A stretch of 64,000 nucleotides of DNA from positions 62,001 to 126,000 of the forward strand of contig NZ_JACFPL010000003.1 of assembly GCF_016102005.1 (NCBI RefSeq), read 5' to 3'. Shown here piece after piece: positions 61,134 through 64,000 of the stretch. This stretch comes from Bifidobacterium choladohabitans. GTDB lineage: Bacteria > Actinomycetota > Actinomycetes > Actinomycetales > Bifidobacteriaceae. The translations under genes were made by a program, and so were the position numbers. The stretch's first letter is position 1. Each line of letters begins with the position of its first letter. The notes under the pieces were generated by a model that was given only the letters and a program-made list of their open reading frames with translations, made no database searches and was not told the DNA's origin.

Positions 61134-61156
61134 GTCGCAAAGGTCACATTTGCGAC
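61134..61156. promoter_or_regulatory. Palindrome between zwf and the HD-domain gene
   Basis: GTCGCAAA (61134-61141) and TTTGCGAC (61149-61156) are perfect arms around 7 bases. It lies 9 bases upstream of the HD gene's -10 box and about 85 bases before zwf, a position where a regulator could act on both. Confidence 0.6.
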
Positions 61157-61164
61157 AGGGTCCC

Positions 61165-61177
61165 TAGAATGGTCGGT
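61165..61177 (+). promoter_or_regulatory. -10 box of leaderless HD-domain gene
   Basis: TAGAAT (61165-61170), 7 bases, then ATG at 61178, without a ribosome-binding site. Confidence 0.55.
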
Positions 61178-61834
61178 ATGATTCCCAATGTTCCCATGGC
61201 TGAGGCCCTGCATCGTCAGTATGCGCCCTCCCGAGCCGCCTATGAACTGATACACACCCACTGCCAGATCATCGCCGCCCTTGCGGTGCGTATGGCCGAC
61301 CAGGTCAACGAACGCCTGCTGCGTGGTGACGACCCTGACGGGATCCTGCCCGAGCGGCCCCTGAATCGTGACCTGGTACGCACAGGTGCCCTGCTGCACG
61401 ACATCGGCACCTACCGAATCCTCAAGGATGACGGCTCCCAGGGTCGGCCGCTGACCTTCCAGGGCGAGCGGTACATCGAGCACGGCCTGGAGGGTTATCG
61501 TCTGCTGCTGGATGCCGGGGTGGACGAGTCGGTGGCCCAGTTCGCCCGCAACCACACCGGGGTGGGGCTGACCCGTCGCCAGGTGGAGGAGGAGCATCTG
61601 AACCTGCCGCCGGACGACTACCTGCCGGTCAACCCTGAGCAGGAGGTGGTCATGTACGCGGACAAGTTCCACAGCAAGCACCAGCCGCCGATCTTCGTCT
61701 CCGAGCCCACTGCCGCCAAGCGCACGGCCAAGTATGGTCCCGACAATCTGGCCCGCTGGAGGCAACTGGTGGCCCGGTACGGGGTGCCGGACCTGCAGCC
61801 CCTGGCTAAGCACTACGGCATGACCATCGTCTGA
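61178..61834 (+). CDS. HD-domain phosphohydrolase
   Basis: A 218-residue HD-superfamily protein. The metal-binding residues are visible: His in IHTHCQIIAALA, LLHDIGTYR, a histidine in IEHGLEGYRLL, RNHTGVG and an aspartate in YADKFHSK. Such proteins hydrolyse phosphate esters of nucleotides or other small metabolites; the substrate is not evident. The leaderless promoter supports the start at 61178 rather than 61169. It is divergent from zwf and overlaps the next, convergent gene by 22 bases at its 3' end. Confidence 0.85.
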   Translation: MIPNVPMAEALHRQYAPSRAAYELIHTHCQIIAALAVRMADQVNERLLRGDDPDGILPERPLNRDLVRTGALLHDIGTYRILKDDGSQGRPLTFQGERYIEHGLEGYRLLLDAGVDESVAQFARNHTGVGLTRRQVEEEHLNLPPDDYLPVNPEQEVVMYADKFHSKHQPPIFVSEPTAAKRTAKYGPDNLARWRQLVARYGVPDLQPLAKHYGMTIV

Positions 61835-62754
61835 TCCTGCCGGACCGGCCCCCAGGAACCGCGGAAGCGACCGCCGAATTCGCGCAGCATCCACGGGTCT
61901 GGTCGATAGGGGTCGACTGGATCGGTCCGGCAGGCCGCAACGGCTTTCAGGAAAGAGGCCATGCCCTGTGGTCCGTAAGCGTAAGGGGCTGCGCACCAGA
62001 CCGGGTTTCCCTCCAGGACGAGAGGCCGATCCGATCCACGGAGGAAGGCCAGATCCACGCTGATTGGGGCAGAAGATCGACCCTTGGCTGCCTGGAGGGC
62101 GCAGTCCTCGGCGATTCTTCGATGTTGGGAATCGAAAACGGCGCCGTCAAAGACCGTGGTAATGACCCTGGAGTCCTCGCCCTCATGGAGGCAGTATCCG
62201 CTGGAGGCTGCAATCCGGCCCTGGTCGACGATGACCCGCCACTCCTCATGGATATCGGGCAAGTGGGTCTGGATGCGAATCAGCGATTGCGCAGGGGCCG
62301 TCCGCAGATGGCTCTGCAGATCTTCAAGGGTTCGTCGGGCTGCAGGCAGGTTTGATACCCGGCCGGCAGCCAACTGCGACCAAGGGCGCTGTCCCAGACC
62401 CGATGGCAGTCGGCGCCAGGTCAGGATGGTTTCGGCCGTCACGGTCAGAATTCTGCGTCCGATCAGGGACTGGTCCAGCCCATCCAGCCACATGGTCGGT
62501 GGTGCTGACAGGGCCCATGAGGGACGGCCTTGGGATGCCAGCCAGGCGTTCTGGGCGATCAGGAGCCCCGGGGTGATCCATATGGCTTCCTTGGCGCCGA
62601 CCCCCCTAACGGGTCCGAATCCATGGTGGTGATGCAGGATAATGCTCCGTTGCCGAAGCGTGCCCTTGTTGCACGAATCGATTTGTTCGGCCATGACCCG
62701 GGGAATCCACTCCTCATGGGTGATGACCGAACAGATCAGTGCAGTGCTGTCCAT
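61813..62754 (-). CDS. ATP-grasp-like protein (R2K/DUF4343-like)
   Basis: A 313-residue protein that I place in the ATP-grasp fold with moderate certainty. Supporting pieces are IRIQTHLPDIHEEWRVIVDQ (core lysine/arginine and acidic strand), SVDLAFLRGSDRPLVLEGNP (metal-binding E-x-N near the C-terminus) and the HEEWIPR segment near the N-terminus. It resembles R2K-clade ATP-grasp proteins, proposed to form peptide or amide bonds. The reaction is unknown. It starts 22 bases after the degenerate ABC ATPase gene on the same strand, so the three genes form an operon. Confidence is high that it is a gene, lower for its class. Confidence 0.65.
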   Translation of the reverse strand: MDSTALICSVITHEEWIPRVMAEQIDSCNKGTLRQRSIILHHHHGFGPVRGVGAKEAIWITPGLLIAQNAWLASQGRPSWALSAPPTMWLDGLDQSLIGRRILTVTAETILTWRRLPSGLGQRPWSQLAAGRVSNLPAARRTLEDLQSHLRTAPAQSLIRIQTHLPDIHEEWRVIVDQGRIAASSGYCLHEGEDSRVITTVFDGAVFDSQHRRIAEDCALQAAKGRSSAPISVDLAFLRGSDRPLVLEGNPVWCAAPYAYGPQGMASFLKAVAACRTDPVDPYRPDPWMLREFGGRFRGSWGPVRQDQTMVMP

Positions 62755-62776
62755 CCCCGGTCCGGAAGGCCGGGGC

Positions 62777-63739
62777 TCAATCGACGATGAATCGGTCGTC
62801 GTAGGTGCCCTCGTCTACGGTGTCCGAACCGCCCGAGGTCAGGATGATCACGGTGCAGTCATGACGGCGGGAGACCCGCTTCAGTGTGGCCAGCAGGGTG
62901 TCCCAGTCGCCCGGCTCCAGCCCTTCGGTGGGTTCGTCGGCGATGAGCACGTCACACTCGCAGCACAGGGCACGGGCCACGGAGGCCAGACGGAAGTCCA
63001 GATGTCCCAGATCGGCGGTCAGCTTGTCCTGCAGGCGCTCCGGGAAGCCCACCTCGTCCAGCAGGTGACGGGCCAGATTGTCCTTGGGGCCCAGGAAGGT
63101 GCGCCCGCTGGCATCCATGGTGTAGACAAGGTTCTGTACGGCGGTCAGGTCGCGCCTCAAGGCATCGGTGCCAAAGATGGCTCCAATCTGGTGGCCGCGG
63201 TAGTCAGAGGCCAGCAACTGGCGCAGGTCCGTGCCCCGGAAGAGCACGCTGCCCTGGGTGGGAGCGCGCAGACCGGTCATCAGGGCCATCAGAGCGGCCC
63301 TTCCGGAAGGCGATGCGGTCTCCACCGAGTAGATACGACGGCGCTGGAAGTCCAGATCTACATCGTCCAGGATCTGTTCGGGGCGGCCTTGGACCTTGCG
63401 CGTGTAATCCACATGCTTTACGGAAAGCACCGGGTAGCCGCCAGGAACCAGCACCTGCTGGTCTTCGGTCTCCAGCAGCGAGTCCTCCTCCTGATCGCCG
63501 TCGGAATCTTCGGCGTCTTCATGTTCGATGACCACTTTGAAGGCAGCCAGCGGGACATCTTCTTCCGAAGAACCATCCTCCTCGGACTTTTCGTCCGTCT
63601 GAGTGGCTGCCTCTTCCCCGGCTTCAGACAGAGGTTCGGCGCTGGTGTTCTCGTCGGTCTTCTGCTCAGCGTCGGCCGTGGTCGCGGCCTTTGCCTGGGA
63701 CTCTTCGTTAGGCTGCTGGTCCGATGTCTTTTCGCTCAT
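62777..63739 (-). CDS. ABC transporter ATP-binding protein with degenerate Walker A
   Basis: A 320-residue MacB/LolD-type ABC ATPase-like protein. The first 95 residues are very acidic and Glu/Ala/Ser-rich. The ABC domain follows, but the Walker A position reads SPSGRAALM, without the lysine needed for phosphate binding, and the LSGGQ signature is replaced by LGHLDFRLASV. Walker B and D-loop (VLIADEPTEGLEPGD) are intact. Thus it may not hydrolyse ATP and could be a regulatory or structural subunit, or pair with another ATPase. Its ATG overlaps the stop of the permease gene by 4 bases. Confidence 0.8.
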   Translation of the reverse strand: MSEKTSDQQPNEESQAKAATTADAEQKTDENTSAEPLSEAGEEAATQTDEKSEEDGSSEEDVPLAAFKVVIEHEDAEDSDGDQEEDSLLETEDQQVLVPGGYPVLSVKHVDYTRKVQGRPEQILDDVDLDFQRRRIYSVETASPSGRAALMALMTGLRAPTQGSVLFRGTDLRQLLASDYRGHQIGAIFGTDALRRDLTAVQNLVYTMDASGRTFLGPKDNLARHLLDEVGFPERLQDKLTADLGHLDFRLASVARALCCECDVLIADEPTEGLEPGDWDTLLATLKRVSRRHDCTVIILTSGGSDTVDEGTYDDRFIVD

Positions 63740-64000
63740 GCCTCGTCCTCCAGGTCGTTGGTGTATAGCTGGGCGGTTCTGAAGGCCGCTACCCTGGCGG
63801 CTGCTGCCAGAGCGAGGACCAGACAGACGGCCAGGCCAATCAGGATCATTTTCCAGATCAGACCAGCATTAGGCATGCTGGCCAGGCTGCCCAGCCGGAA
63901 GAGCGACCGGCCCAGCGGTCGGCTGATTGCGGCACCCAGCGCTAGGCCCAGGGCCAGACCGGGCAGGGTGAGCAAGAGGGTCTCCAGTGCGAACTGCCAG
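63736..64000 (-). CDS. FtsX-like ABC permease, C-terminal part (5' end outside window)
   Basis: The frame is open to the edge of the window and gives 88 residues of the C-terminus. It begins QFALETLLLTLPGLALGLAL and has a second helix LIWKMILIGLAVCLVLALAA, then a RTAQLYTND tail. Two closing membrane helices separated by a short loop are typical of FtsX/MacB-type permeases. It would partner the ATPase encoded next. Confidence 0.7.
   Translation of the reverse strand, partial: WQFALETLLLTLPGLALGLALGAAISRPLGRSLFRLGSLASMPNAGLIWKMILIGLAVCLVLALAAAARVAAFRTAQLYTNDLEDEA

Noticed and set aside
61049-61996. Upstream extension of zwf
   Set aside because: It is antisense to the HD-domain gene; the ATG at 61048 has a ribosome site and gives a normal enzyme length.

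Overview
The window is high-GC, protein-dense actinobacterial DNA. It most likely comes from a Bifidobacterium, possibly an insect-gut type; this genus call is inference from protein resemblance, not a database search. Supporting signs are the wealth of intracellular glycosidases and phosphorylases, three sugar ABC importers without their own ATPase, LacI/TetR/GntR local regulators, an LPXTG-anchored arabinanase, an actinobacterial protein O-mannosyltransferase and a zwf-opcA-pgl cluster. I found no rRNA, tRNA, CRISPR array, phage or complete insertion sequence.

Layout. 0-6.7 kb: end of a GH42 beta-galactosidase, then an esterase and a GH94 cello-oligosaccharide phosphorylase on the minus strand, divergent from a TetR regulator and a GH1 beta-glucosidase. 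7-11.5 kb: an LplB/LplC-type importer operon with a YesL-like protein; its first gene carries an 11-G tract. 11.5-12.3 kb: a gene-poor stretch with a 14-C tract and two degraded gene fragments (metG-like and GH1-like) side by side. 12.3-18.3 kb: housekeeping genes (pmt, rsmI, metG) around a two-gene operon of unknown function. 18.5-25.5 kb: a fused beta-phosphoglucomutase/GH65 phosphorylase and a heterodimeric ABC exporter. 25.6-40.8 kb: a large arabinan/arabino-oligosaccharide locus with five GH43 enzymes, one GH27 enzyme, a LacI regulator and an importer. 41-46.5 kb: a membrane protein of unknown function, a GH43, a TatD nuclease and Kup. 46.6-48.1 kb: gnd. 48.1-53.4 kb: a second LacI-importer-GH43 unit. 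53.4-57.6 kb: a gluconate operon with its GntR regulator. 57.6-61 kb: pgl, opcA, zwf. 61-64 kb: an HD-domain protein, an ATP-grasp-like protein and an ABC pair with a degenerate ATPase.

How the parts fit. In the arabinan locus a wall-anchored and a lipoprotein GH43 arabinanase would cut polymer outside the cell, the importer would bring in the products, and intracellular GH43 and GH27 enzymes would finish hydrolysis. A shared palindrome, TTNYAWCGTTRNAA, sits at the promoters of five transcription units of this locus and also at the 7-kb importer promoter, which defines a probable LacI regulon. The oxidative pentose phosphate genes (zwf, opcA, pgl, gnd) and the gluconate operon both feed 6-phosphogluconate metabolism.

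Several genes (metG, pmt, tatD, the HD gene, gntR) show a TANNNT -10 box exactly 7 nt before the start codon and no Shine-Dalgarno sequence, so they are probably leaderless. The same arrangement creates a 14-codon leaderless upstream ORF before gnd.
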